Below, piece after piece: positions 1 through 11,600 of a stretch of DNA of 64,000 nucleotides. The translations under genes and the position numbers were made by a program. The notes beneath the pieces are model-generated. The model was given only the letters and a program-made list of their open reading frames with translations, had not been told where the DNA came from and ran no database searches. Positions within the stretch are counted from its first letter, which is position 1; every line of letters starts with the position of its first letter. Location of the stretch: the NCBI RefSeq assembly GCF_021155775.2, contig NC_060233.1:3638501-3702500 (forward strand), given 5' to 3'. The DNA is from Neodiprion pinetum. Lineage: Eukaryota; Arthropoda; Insecta; Hymenoptera; Diprionidae.

Positions 1-615
1 ATCCATAATTGCAAATCCATACGGTCAAGTTCGAGTTGATGGGGATAAAAAGTGCAGAGCTGAAAAATCACCGCGTGCATTTCATTATTGGTAGGTACCG
101 CGGAACAATTCGATAGAGCCGAGCTTCCATCGGCTGGAAGTAATTGATCGTTTCAATTAAAACTCTCTTGTGTTATATGAGAGTGTAGGAGGCGCCGAAG
201 TGGGTAGCTTGAATCATAGCAATCCCTGGCAGCCGGGCTAGAAAAATAACTTATAGAAGAAACGCGGCTTAGTATGGTGAAAGTTTTAATAACCTACCGC
301 CTACTCGATCACAATATTTTAATAACAGTTACGTATTTTCTACTCGCTACTTTTCATGGACAAGAAAAATCCGACAATGCTGAAAGCGCAACAGTTTTAT
401 GATCCTATGCTCTCCACGTTTGTAGGTACGTATAAGGTACGTCAGACAGACACGATACATGCATTATTCCAGTGAAGGTTGACACGCTGTTTTTAAGACA
501 TCGATGAAAAGTTATCGTTCTATGTCGCAATGTTTAGATTTGGGCAATCGTGTCGATAAAAACATATTTTTACTTTCATTTACCTCCTCGTGTTTGAATC
601 AAACTACGCGCGCGC

Positions 616-658
<43 letters not shown>

Positions 659-2559
659 AACATAGTCCCTGCATGGAGAACTACGTCTGAAGAGCGTCAC
701 GACACTTTGCAGAAGGTGGTTTAAGGCCGTTCGTCATTGCCTTATTTCATCAAGTCACGCGATCTGCTGGGCGAGGATTTAGTCCGAGTACACATTTAAC
801 TACGATCATTTATTCGGTGGAACCGTGCATCGTCGAAACGATTAGATACGCCCTCGGTTTTTGAGAATATTGTAATCGACTCTTTCCGTGTATGAATTAG
901 GCCGAGTTGAAATAAAATTTTCCCAGCCCCGTTTATGCACCCGCAAAATCGCCAAGAAATCGTTAAATTCCGTACGGTGTACGATTGATCGTTCATGATT
1001 CGACACCAAACATCGGATTAAGCAATGTGATGACGCTCGACGTTCTGTTCGAACAAGTCAAGCTAGTTTGACGTTTCCTGCGATGCGTGGTTATCTAATC
1101 AGAGCCAGTGGTCGAAAAAATTGTGTTTCACACCTGTGTGATAATACGCATAGCGGACGAAAATAACGTATCTGAGTTCATGACGGCATAGCGGTAGTTG
1201 AAATTGTTATAATTCATGATCTAAAAGTATAAATAAAGTCCAATGAACTTTGTGTATCGAGTTTGAATAATCTTAACCGTTTGTGCCACGATTTTCAACT
1301 ATAATCGATAGAGCGATTATAAAGGAAATGAAGCCGTAATAAAAATTGCAACGTACTCTTCAATTACGGAATAAAACGCCGATGAACGGCTTTCAATAGA
1401 CGTTGTCCGGATCTGTACTGGGGAACATCTCGAGTGTGTCTATCTGGATATTACGATTATTATAAAGTCGAATAATTCATATCGTGATATTATATGTCTC
1501 ACGTATCTTCTTTGAGTTGTTGAGAAAATTTTTACAGTTGTAAGTTGTGTATTAAAATCCACCGGGATTTTAGTATACGTAAAGAGATTCTTGACAATCC
1601 AACGTAAATTTGAACAGCTGTGTTGACTAGATGTTAAACACGACGCAATCAGTTTACGCAGTTATATGTTTACCACTTCCGTGACCCTGAAGTTTTCATT
1701 GCAAGATGACTGGCTGGTATGATATATTTGAATTTGAAATGGTATTTGAGTGATTGAAGGCGCGTGATGTGGTGCAGCGTGAAAACATGAAAATGGTAAT
1801 AATTGTACGGGAAAGTGAAACAATATGAAGGGAGACAGTTTCCTCCATATAAACAATGCTGAAAATATATTAAACTGTCGCTGGATCTTTCATTTTCTTC
1901 TCAAAAAGGGTCACCCTGTGTGTAGTCGACATATACGTGCATGGATTATTATTCAAATCGTTAACACGTGATTCGGAATCGTGGGGCGCAGGTAATCTGA
2001 TTGGGACTAATTATCTTAAATGTAGGTACGCTGAATATAATCAGGCAAAAAAATGCGCAAATTTTATCGATAATCTTCCGACGACTAATTTAAGAACGAA
2101 CAATCTTGTTGGCGAAATTCTGCAGCATTTTCGAATCACGTTGAAATCAAGTTTTACTCTAGTAATATACACCAAATTGTACATATCGTGCAAACGTAAT
2201 TATAGAAGAATATACGTATAGGTATACCTATGTATATTCGAGAATTACATTATACACACATATGTTTCATTACGGAAACGGTTAAACAGGATATCCTGTG
2301 CATTTAAGTTGATTTAAGTTAATAGCAGTAGAGGAAAACCACAAGAGCAGAATTTAAATCTTGCCTAGCAGGTGTTGATAAGATATTTCGCGGACACATA
2401 CTTGTTCCAGTTTTTAGTAAAAATTATCTCGACGTAGAAAAATACAAGCCTGACAGCCTGCACGAGTTGTTCGGCGACTTGATACTAGAATAATTTAGCC
2501 TAGACGATCAAGTTATCGGCGTTTCGGCGCCACATTGCTCGGCCTACGTACCTGAATAG
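1..2559. other. Intergenic or upstream sequence, no gene recognised
   Basis: AT-rich sequence with stops in all frames and only short ORFs under 100 codons, none with a family motif I know. The one structured item is the CG/TG microsatellite at 607-657. It may hold upstream exons or the promoter of the GT92 gene that starts further right, but nothing here lets me place a transcription start. Confidence 0.5.
607..657. repeat. (CG)n-(TG)n dinucleotide microsatellite
   Basis: About six CG units run directly into about twenty TG units. Alternating purine-pyrimidine tracts of this length can adopt left-handed DNA and are usually length-polymorphic. No gene is attached to it. Confidence 0.95.
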
Positions 2560-2815
2560 AAGCACAGCTTAGGTGAGTACCTGAGTAGGTATACACAACC
2601 GGTTCTGGATTTAGATTTCCATAGTGACATTTACCGACACTTAGCCAAGACGCGAACCCTTTTCGAGAATTTAAGCCAGTCAGAGTGGGGATAATCCTAA
2701 CCGTCGAACATTCCATAAAAAGGTTTGCGTCTTGGGTAAGTGTCGGTAAATGTCGGTACGAGAATCTGTATCCATAACCGGCCTTGTATACCTAAGTACC
2801 TGTACTATATCTCTG
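2560..2815. mobile_element. Palindromic MITE-like element, about 100-bp imperfect arms
   Basis: The left arm (about 2560-2660) and the reverse complement of the right arm (about 2717-2815) match along their length. The best block is TTTACCGACACTTAGCCAAG at 2629 against CTTGGGTAAGTGTCGGTAAA near 2732, and the outer block pairs ACCGG and TATACCTA on both sides. The loop is about 55 bp. There is no coding capacity. This fits an old non-autonomous DNA transposon. Its ends and target-site duplication are not clear. Confidence 0.6.
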
Positions 2816-5800
2816 GCTAATAATTTTCATGAATAATCTTGAAGAATTCTGTGCGTGGCCTGCTGTATATGTCGCGAGCCATTAACGCCCGGCAGGCAAG
2901 ACTTATCGGACAACTTCTTTCTTAATACGTATATGGAGTGAAAATTATTCAAGAAACAGCCTACGCGGCGGGTGCTGCTTGTAAAAGGATACGGTGCCGG
3001 GCTCCTTCGATTATTTATAAGAAACCCGGCTCCCCGTATTGTATAGTCGAGTACCCAAGTTACATACTGGGAGTTTTTCGCGAAACTCGCCACTCAACGT
3101 CAGCAGAGAGGCAATTGGAGCTGCGCGAATTTTGTATAGCCAAGTATTCGACTTCTCGAAGTAGGAGACACCCGCAGGTTGAAATTCGAGTCTATTAATG
3201 GACGATTTCCCCCCAACCGAAAAGAAAGATGAACTGATTGCTGGAGTAAAGTTTAGACAAGGTATAGCTACAAGGTTTAAGAGAACTCGACGTCTTTTGG
3301 GAGTTTCCTGTGTCAGTTTTTTTCCCTTTTCACCCGTTTTTCCCTCGTCACTCTTTCGACGTTCTTTTTCAACTTTATACTCCCTTTGCAGTAACGTGTA
3401 TATACAATACATGTATACATATTATATACATTTGCACATAAAAGTTAGGAGCCGTTTCGGAGTGAGAAAATTTTCTTCTCTCAGGCATTTTTCAAGGCGT
3501 GTTGAGCAGAGGCGGCAGATGAAATTGTGTGCACAACATCCATCCACCTTTTTCGTATCCCGTGTATATAGATTCACGCTTCGCTTATTTTTCAACCCTA
3601 TATGCATGCGGTTTTAAACTTGTTTACGGTTTAAATGTTTCCTCGAGGTATTTCGCTCGTCGACTTTTACAAATCTCGCGTCGTCGGGGACCTCACGCGT
3701 TTCCTTTCAAAAACGTCCTCACACGTAGGTAGACCATATACATGTAGGTATTATACATATCTGTAATACATAGATGCGTGTATAACAAGGTGTGCTTTCA
3801 TCCTGCACTCACCGTTCGCCCACGCAATCGCGGGGCTCTTCAGTGATGAATATAAAACGCGGAAAAACATGAATCGAAATTTAATTTTTTTTTTTTTTCT
3901 GACATTCTTTCAATTCAAAGGTTATTATTGTCATTATCGAGTCGTCTCAAAGCCTTTGCTTCAGGCTTTGTACAATATATGCCTATAAGTATACGTACGT
4001 ATGTATCTAGACACAGTAAAAACTGACCGTAAAATAGACAATAAAATAGAATAGAAGTGACAACGCGAATAAAATAAGTGTAAAATAAAAAAGAAACGTC
4101 TTCTTTCATACTTGACACTGCAGCAAGAAAAGGGGGGACAGCGTTTACTGCTGACGTACTCCATTTCCGTTCTTATTCGTCGATTTAAATCATACGCCTG
4201 CGAGGAATTGTTAATTGTTACTGATCTCCAGAAGCTGTGGGTGGTCTATATTCAATGTACAATATATAGCCTGTGTTTAGCAACGAAACTTTTCCGGTTC
4301 GGTTACCGAGCTTTCCCAGCACTTTTTTCTTTCATCAAAAATTACGGCGTTACGTAATATATAACTGAACCCAGTTACATGTAGATATATAATTTCAGCT
4401 CAATATTCTTCTCTTCGAAATTTTTTATCCCAATCTATGGGATGGGATAACAATTTATAAATTGCATCAAGGTTTTTCCAGTTGATTCTGGGCAGCGACT
4501 TTATATAAAAAATTCAGTATCAAACACCGGGAAAATCAGAGAAATACCTATGCATATATGTAAGTATATGGGTACAGGTATATATATATATATATATGTA
4601 TATTACGGAGAAAGGTGAAGAGCTTGTATATCGATCGATTCTTGCGCAACAGGCAAGAAACTTTGTGACTGAGTCATTTTCTCAGGTCTTATGCGTGTAT
4701 ATATAGGGTGTCTAGTGTATATACATAGATACGTATACCTATAATGTGTATCTGCACGAGAAAGATGTATAATTCCTTCTCATACATGTAATAACAGCTG
4801 CACGCTCGAAGTTTCGAGTTGAGTTACAATTGACACGACGTTCAATTACACCCATTTATGAACATTTTCTTTATGCTCCATTTTTTCTTCTTGCAAAATT
4901 ACACTTTTAATCAATTACTGTTTTTTGTTTGTGTTTTTCTTCCCGCCACGCGATATTAAAGAGAACGCCACACCCTGGAAAGAACTTACAATTCCTGAAA
5001 AAATAGCCACCGCACTCCTGTGCAAGTGTGAAATTCTCGAATGAATTAGAGATGATGCTTCACGGTACGCATATCTCGTTTCTCCGGAATCCTGAAAGGG
5101 AAATCATTCCGGAGGCATGGATATGTAAGCTTCAGAAAGCCGCCGGAGGCATAACGCGTCTGCTTGTACAAGTTTTCGCGTATATTCTTCCCTTCCGCAT
5201 CCCTTTTATGCAACATTTATGGACCCATGTATGTACGTACATGCAAGGAGTACACACATATTTAATATCGGTATATCCCGCGGTGTTACCATCCGGAGTT
5301 TCTCAGGCTTTCGTGCTGAATAATATCAAACGTGTAATGTTGCGTATACGAGTATATATTAATATGCATTACACCACGCCAACTCAACCCGTGGCACTCG
5401 ACTCGAGTAATTTTTTCACGAATCCGTAATCGGATTCGAGAATTTACTCTCCTTATCAAAGGCGATAATTGACGGTAATTGTTGCTCAGATTGATGTAAG
5501 ACCATTCTTGCCATCATTTACTTTCGCGTGAAAGAACTCCCGATAATCGGCGAGTGCCTGGAACGATTTTATTGCCGAAAGTAAATCTGAAGCGGGGAAA
5601 AGGGCGGCCATATTGGCTTGCCAATTATCGAGCATTCGCGCTGAAAAAGCGAAGTAAACTTTAGATTGGTCATTCCGTATCGACAGTTTCTCCGAAGCGG
5701 GTATATTGGAAATTTTCTACAAAATTGTGACGCGGAGAAACTTAGTTTTTACTGTCAACGTCAGGCAGGAGCTGCAATTTGTAGAACCTTTCAATATCGC

Positions 5801-7412
5801 GAAAAGCTTTTCTGCACAAGTTTCGGTGAAAAGATTTATGCATGTATATTTAACATTAGTATGGCAAACATTTGCGCAGATATTATACAAACGGGTACAT
5901 CGAGAGTCGAGCGACGGGAATATAAATTCGAGATATTGATCGAACAGAGCGAAAAATTTTCTCCGGTGATCTCCGTCGCCATTTATGTTTTTGACCCAAG
6001 CTTCAAACAATCATTCTTCTACGTCAACGGGTTTCCTCTGTACGTCCAACGTGATGCTGCAGTCAAGTAACGTAAACTCGTCAAGCTCAGCGGTCCGAAA
6101 GCGGCTCAAAATTGCCGGGAAAAGCGAAGAGAGAGGAGCATCTCTTTGATACAAAACCGCATGATAATTTGCGATAAACATTAATTTCCTGAGTTGCGGC
6201 CCAGTGAGCTTCTGAGCAACGAAAGATAATCAATTTTGCTCCTACCATCTTTGCGAAACTATATATAATATTAAACACTGCAGGCATTGTCGAAGTACGG
6301 AGCCAGAAAATCCGTATAAGAAAGATGAGGGCTGAAAATGGGCAAAAACGAGCGTCCGAGAAACAATCGGAGAAATAAAACGTCGAGCTCAAAGCCTCGT
6401 TGTCTCTACATCGTTTATTTTCGGCTCTGACGGTAAATGTACATTATACTTGTCCAAAACTGACTCTGATTTACTTTTCTCTCCGTTTGTCGTACAACGT
6501 AATTAACTGCATTCCTTTTGAATATTCAAAACATTCGCGTTATCCTTCGTTTCGTTTTATACTCTGCGAACACGCGCTCACACGATGTCATATCCACTTT
6601 ATTGCGAATCAATTGAACCAACAGAAATTGGCCATCGTCAGCTGTGCAAAGACAGAAGTGCACCGAAGACATTAAAAAAAAGTCGTATAAATATATAGCA
6701 TTCTGTAAATATCGAATTGAATCGATATGAAATTGATAAAAATGTATACGGAGAATATACAAAAGCAAAGAAAAAATTACCTTCGATCGGATATGAATTG
6801 ACAGTTTAATAGGATGTCGATGGAAATATATTTCGCGTACAACATGATCGTAAATTTGGACTGCAAATTATAACAGCATTAGAACGCGTAGAATGTATGT
6901 CATATGTAAAGTGCCGGAAATAAATTATGTATACAATCCCATTTACCAACATAAAAATATTCTTTTCCGGTCGTTTGATTGCTGGAAATTGTCGACTTAT
7001 CTATACGTACATCACGTTATACCTTGGGGCCGTAAATATGAAAGGTTCGGAACGAATTTATGTATCACGTATGCACATACGATACAGGTACCTACATTAC
7101 ATACATACCTAGCTACATAGCCATCTACCGCGTTGTTGAGGGTTTGAAAAATACGATCGTTCCATCGCTCTTCCGGGTGAAAAGCGAAAAATCACTTCGA
7201 CTACATACAACGGATAAAACACATCATACCTATGTAGAAACCGGTGATTTATTGCTGTTTATCACCTTCCCGCAGCGTTTGTTTTAAAAATTCCTTTACC
7301 TCTATCCCACCACCGTTTGTAATTATTTAATCGTCATTTCCGCGAAGCAAGGTGAAAGTTTTTGGTACCCTGGATTTTGATGGTTAATTCTTTTCTATTT
7401 TTCCTCTTTCAG
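2816..7412. other. Non-coding upstream region with a few long chance ORFs
   Basis: This stretch holds several ORFs of 100-140 codons (for example 3198-3617, 5028-5429 and 5666-6070). They overlap others on both strands, show no signal peptide, domain or low-complexity pattern I recognise, and some lack an ATG start. I treat them as chance ORFs. Short TA/TATG tracts occur around 4560-4600. The stretch probably contains the promoter and first exon(s) of the downstream GT92 gene. Confidence 0.4.
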
Positions 7413-7475
7413 AATCAAATGCCGACATCTCCATGTATGACATAACTTCGAGCCGGACGTCTGGAACTCTATTAG
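7413..7475 (+). other. Candidate 5' UTR exon of the GT92 gene
   Basis: A strong acceptor (TTTTTCCTCTTTCAG ending at 7412) is followed 63 bases later by a good donor (TTAG|GTGAGC at 7476). Joined to the next exon at 8613, no frame reads from here into the GT92 start codon, because each frame meets a stop first. If the exon is real it is therefore untranslated. It also carries two out-of-frame ATGs that could act as short upstream ORFs. Inferred from splice signals only. Confidence 0.45.
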
Positions 7476-8242
7476 GTGAGCCGATTTCCTATCGAACAAT
7501 GTATCTTAAAACCTAGAACGATTCAATGATTTGGAGGCCACGGTAAATGCTCGCACCTTCGGTGTATAAGATAGTCGTCTGATCTATATAATCGAATGTT
7601 GCTGATTCGGGAGAAGTATTACTACTACTGGACTGAGGAAGTATGCGTATTATATACATAATTTCGATACATTGAACGGATTTGATGTTATATTACACCC
7701 AAGCCGTTATCTAATCGGACATTAATTTGGTTCTCAGTCTTTAGGTAGAAACGTCGTTAAGAAAACTGGTATTGACTGTTTACACAATTGGTGTTTGTAA
7801 AGTGTCAGCTGAATTAACGAGCCATCTAGCGTGTAACAGTCATTCGAATATCCTTATAATTTGGGTTCACGTTTTATCGAAACGCCGAAGGGCGATTTAT
7901 ACTAATTTACGCCGACGTGGCGACTTCAAAACGACACACATTTTACCGTCCGATATTATAGACTCAATTGAGAACATCTGTACACATATCACCGGCCGTT
8001 TCCGGGGTCTGAAATAAAATATCACTCTATTATAATCTAGCCTGCGTACCGCGAGCACGGTTATTCATTAACGTGCAAAGATCACTCGATTAGCTAGTGT
8101 TTTCTTGTGCAATAATTAACGCGGTTGTTTACCGAAAATCTGCATCAATTTCCGCAATGATTTTTCAGTGCCGAATTTCTGACTTTCTGGTAAGTTTAAT
8201 AAGATTCCAATTCGTTTCTCATTCATACGTAATTCATATGTA

Positions 8243-8468
8243 CAGTAATGTTCATTAGTGCCTTCCCATTTCCGGCTAACTTGTTCTCGGTCCGAAACAA
8301 AATGCGAGTTCGATTCTATACGAATTATATGTAACAATGACTCCCGATCTCTCACGTTAGCTGCATCGTCAGTCATTGTTACATAACCCGTATAGAATCG
8401 AACTCGCATTTTGTTTCGGACCGAGACGAAGTTAGCCGCAAAGGGGAATGCATTAATGAACATTACTG
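8243..8468. mobile_element. MITE with near-perfect terminal inverted repeats and TA flanks
   Basis: The element begins CAGTAATGTTCATTA and ends TAATGAACATTACTG, an exact reverse complement, with a TA dinucleotide on each side. The two arms (about 8243-8335 and 8377-8468) pair along about 90 bp, including the block around AAACAAAATGCGAGTTCGAT. The loop is about 40 bp. Length of about 226 bp, lack of coding capacity and TA target duplication fit a Tc1/mariner-type non-autonomous element. It lies in the intron between the 5' UTR exon and the first coding exon of the GT92 gene. The high arm identity suggests it is young. Confidence 0.8.
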
Positions 8469-8624
8469 TACGTGTTTTGTATACACTTACATATACTAAG
8501 TTGTAAACTGCTTGTTACATTCGCGATTTCGTGGAAATGTGGAAATTAACAGCTCCGGGAGTCACTTGGCATTCTTGTATGACCCTTTAATCGTTATCCT
8601 CTTGCGTTTCAGAGAGCCTTGGGC

Positions 8625-11600
8625 ATGGGGGCCCGGCGGGGGGGTCCCGGAGGCGGCCGGAGCGCCGGAGTCCTAAAGGAGAGGGCGAACATGTCCTTCA
8701 TGCTGGTGGTGATGTTCTTCGCGGTCTTTGGCCTGATCGTTCTGACCGAGATATTTCTCATCGACGACAGGCACGGCTCAAATGTCGGAGGTACTGGGGC
8801 ACTTGGCGGTCATAGAAACGGTCACAGAAATGGTCACAGGCTGATCGCCGCCCCGGACAGACCAGATTACGAGGAGGTTGGGGTGAGTGTGATTAACGGT
8901 TTCACCCCTGCTTTTCCTTACCGACGGGGTTAATTACTGCCACCGCTTAATGCCGCTGGCATTTATGGCCTTGCATAGATGTATTTTTGCGCCTTGTTTG
9001 TTTCTTTATTTCCCTCGTTGCGCGGTCGTTCGTTTAATTAGCGTTTTGTAAATCATAAATTTAAAAATCGCATGCAAAAGTGTACAGATCACTCCATTTA
9101 AATCGGATATTGAAGACTTTTCTTCGTTCTTTTTAACGAAAATATTCACCGTGAAAAATTGTACCTTGTGCAGAGTTGTGCGAAATAATCGAAAATACAA
9201 AATCAAGATGGCCGTGGCGCCGATGATTTCTCTACACTTGGGATTCAATTTTGGACATATAATCGTTTCCACCGGTCGATAATTATCGGGCAACGTTTCA
9301 TGCTGAAGAAAATGATGGCAAGAACAAATGCATAATTGTGTGGCCGTCGGTCGGAACTTGTAGAATTGAGAATTTAGCTCGTGAAATTCAGAAATTCACA
9401 GTTGTAATCCTGCGTCAACATGAAACCAGTGTCATATATTTGCTAGACAGATTTATCTAGACATAAAATGCAATGCTGCAGTGACAAATTGAGCGTCATT
9501 CAATAACTGTCGAGAAATTATCTCTTCCGCCTATTGTTCGTGATTTTGTCCTTCATTTTCAACGTGTCCAAGTTCTATCTTACACATACATAAGTATATT
9601 GGTGATCCGTCAATTTTTGAAACAAATCAATTTCCTCTTGTTAGGTGCCGCTTTTTTTCTTTTTTTCGCTTCTCTGCAGGTCAAGTGTATCCAACTTTTG
9701 GAAATAACGATCAGTCCACGTCTTATCCTCGTAGAAACACCGGGTTTCGCGAATTTAACGGGGTCGACAGGTGGAGCCAATTATACCGGGAAGAACTGAC
9801 GCAGTATTTGGGGCTGTGGGTGGAGGGTAATAATAATAATTCATCCTCGTTAGCGATATGCAGTGATCCGTATAGGTTTTTTTCGTACTAGGCACGTGTA
9901 TCGATCACTTCAATGTCGCTATGGTATGAATATCACATGCACAATCGTTATCGCGAGACGTATCTCGATAACGTTCGCAAACAAATGCAAACGTGACTCG
10001 AACCTGATTAGCACGGTCTTGATCGGTTCACTCTTTTCCAAACTCTACAATCTTTGACACAATCAATTAAATAACTAAACGCACCAAGAGTTACTGTAAA
10101 AATTTTCCCACAACTGCTCAGCTTCTGATTCGGTATTTTAAAATGACAGGCCGAAGATTACACCGGAGTCAAGGGTGGTTTCGACGACCATGTTGGACTC
10201 CTTGTCAAGGATACTGCGGAGGGTGGAAAACCGGTCGCATCCCTCGCCGATCCTCGCGGATTACCCAGCCTCCCTACAAACGTGGAATCCCGTCTGCCCC
10301 ATCTTAATCAGAGCCTGAGACTGACCCACGCCGATTGGCTGAACGTGACAAACACCAGGTAAACTCGATTTTACCGGCAAACTACTTGGGTGAACAACTG
10401 TCGTAAAAAGGACTGGGATATTGGCTGAGTTGAGATAAACGCCGCAAAGATTATCTATGAATCAGTTCGATGCTGCTCAAGAATCTGGGGTGAAACTCGT
10501 GTTTCCGTGCATTAATGATCGCCCTCCGATTTGTGAGATACACTCGTCGTTCGATTGATTGACAGAACGCAATTTGCACGATTTTACTCGCTTCAGGAAC
10601 ACCCGCCTTTTTGGGAGAACATATTTATCTCCAATTAGAATATATGTACCATAATCAAACTTTCCGCTGCCGAGTGATTTATTATCTTTACAAATGGTCA
10701 TCTGTGTTAAAAAAATTCACTCAGTTGGCTATCGATTATACGACGTGGTTATAAATTCTTCCAAGCACTGAAAACACAACGTACTTGCTTTCAATTTAAT
10801 TACAATTCGTTATTGATCCCGATGAATTCAGATTGCTTATAAGCACCTGAGTCACCGGACGTTGTCACGTACTCTTTCATCCGATTATTAGCTGCTCAAG
10901 TGTTCAGTTTCTTTTTAACGCGGTGAAAATCCACGTTGAAAGAATTTGTACGGGAGAAGTAATTATTCGTCATCGACAACATGAATTACGCTCGACAGTG
11001 ATCTATGGTATTTTAATTTCCTATTACAGGGTCGCCGGAGGCGGAAGATTTAATCTCACAAATATATAACTTGATGTTGATTGCGCACGCGTACGACGAT
11101 TATACAATACGATAACGATTTAGAAAATAACGCATCGCACGTCATACTCAGAATCGGAATCAAATGATAATAACGATCGACGCAACAATGCGATAATAAT
11201 AAATTAAACCGCTTATCGGCATGCTATAGCTTGATAACATGCACAGATACATGTTGCAGATAACAGCTGCAACATTCGAACAGTGTTCTAAACATATGTT
11301 AGTAGAATATATATCTATATTTACGTGTTGTGCAAGTACAGTTGGGTAATAAACCTTTTCGGCATAGCATTTCATATACGAGACATCTTTTTTGAATCGG
11401 CTTTTTGAAATTTGTTACTCGAAGGTTTTCGGGATCGCTGAAAACGAATCCGACGTCAGAATTTCAAAATTCAAGATGGCGGATCCAATACGGTAGATTG
11501 AAAATACAAAATTTGATCCTATTCGCTCATACTAGATCCGCCATTGTGAATTGGGAAAATTTCTGAGATCTGACCTCATTTTTGAAATCAGTGACCTCGA

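Noticed and set aside
3198..3617. 139-codon ORF with an ATG start, overlapped by opposite-strand ORFs
   Set aside because: The C-terminal half is Phe/Ser/Arg-rich noise, there is no splice context or family motif, and three other frames are similarly open, which suggests local composition rather than coding.
5028..5429. 133-codon ORF
   Set aside because: No ATG at the start, composition typical of random translated sequence, no motif.
5666..6070. 134-codon ORF
   Set aside because: No ATG at the start, overlapping ORFs in two other frames, no recognisable domain.
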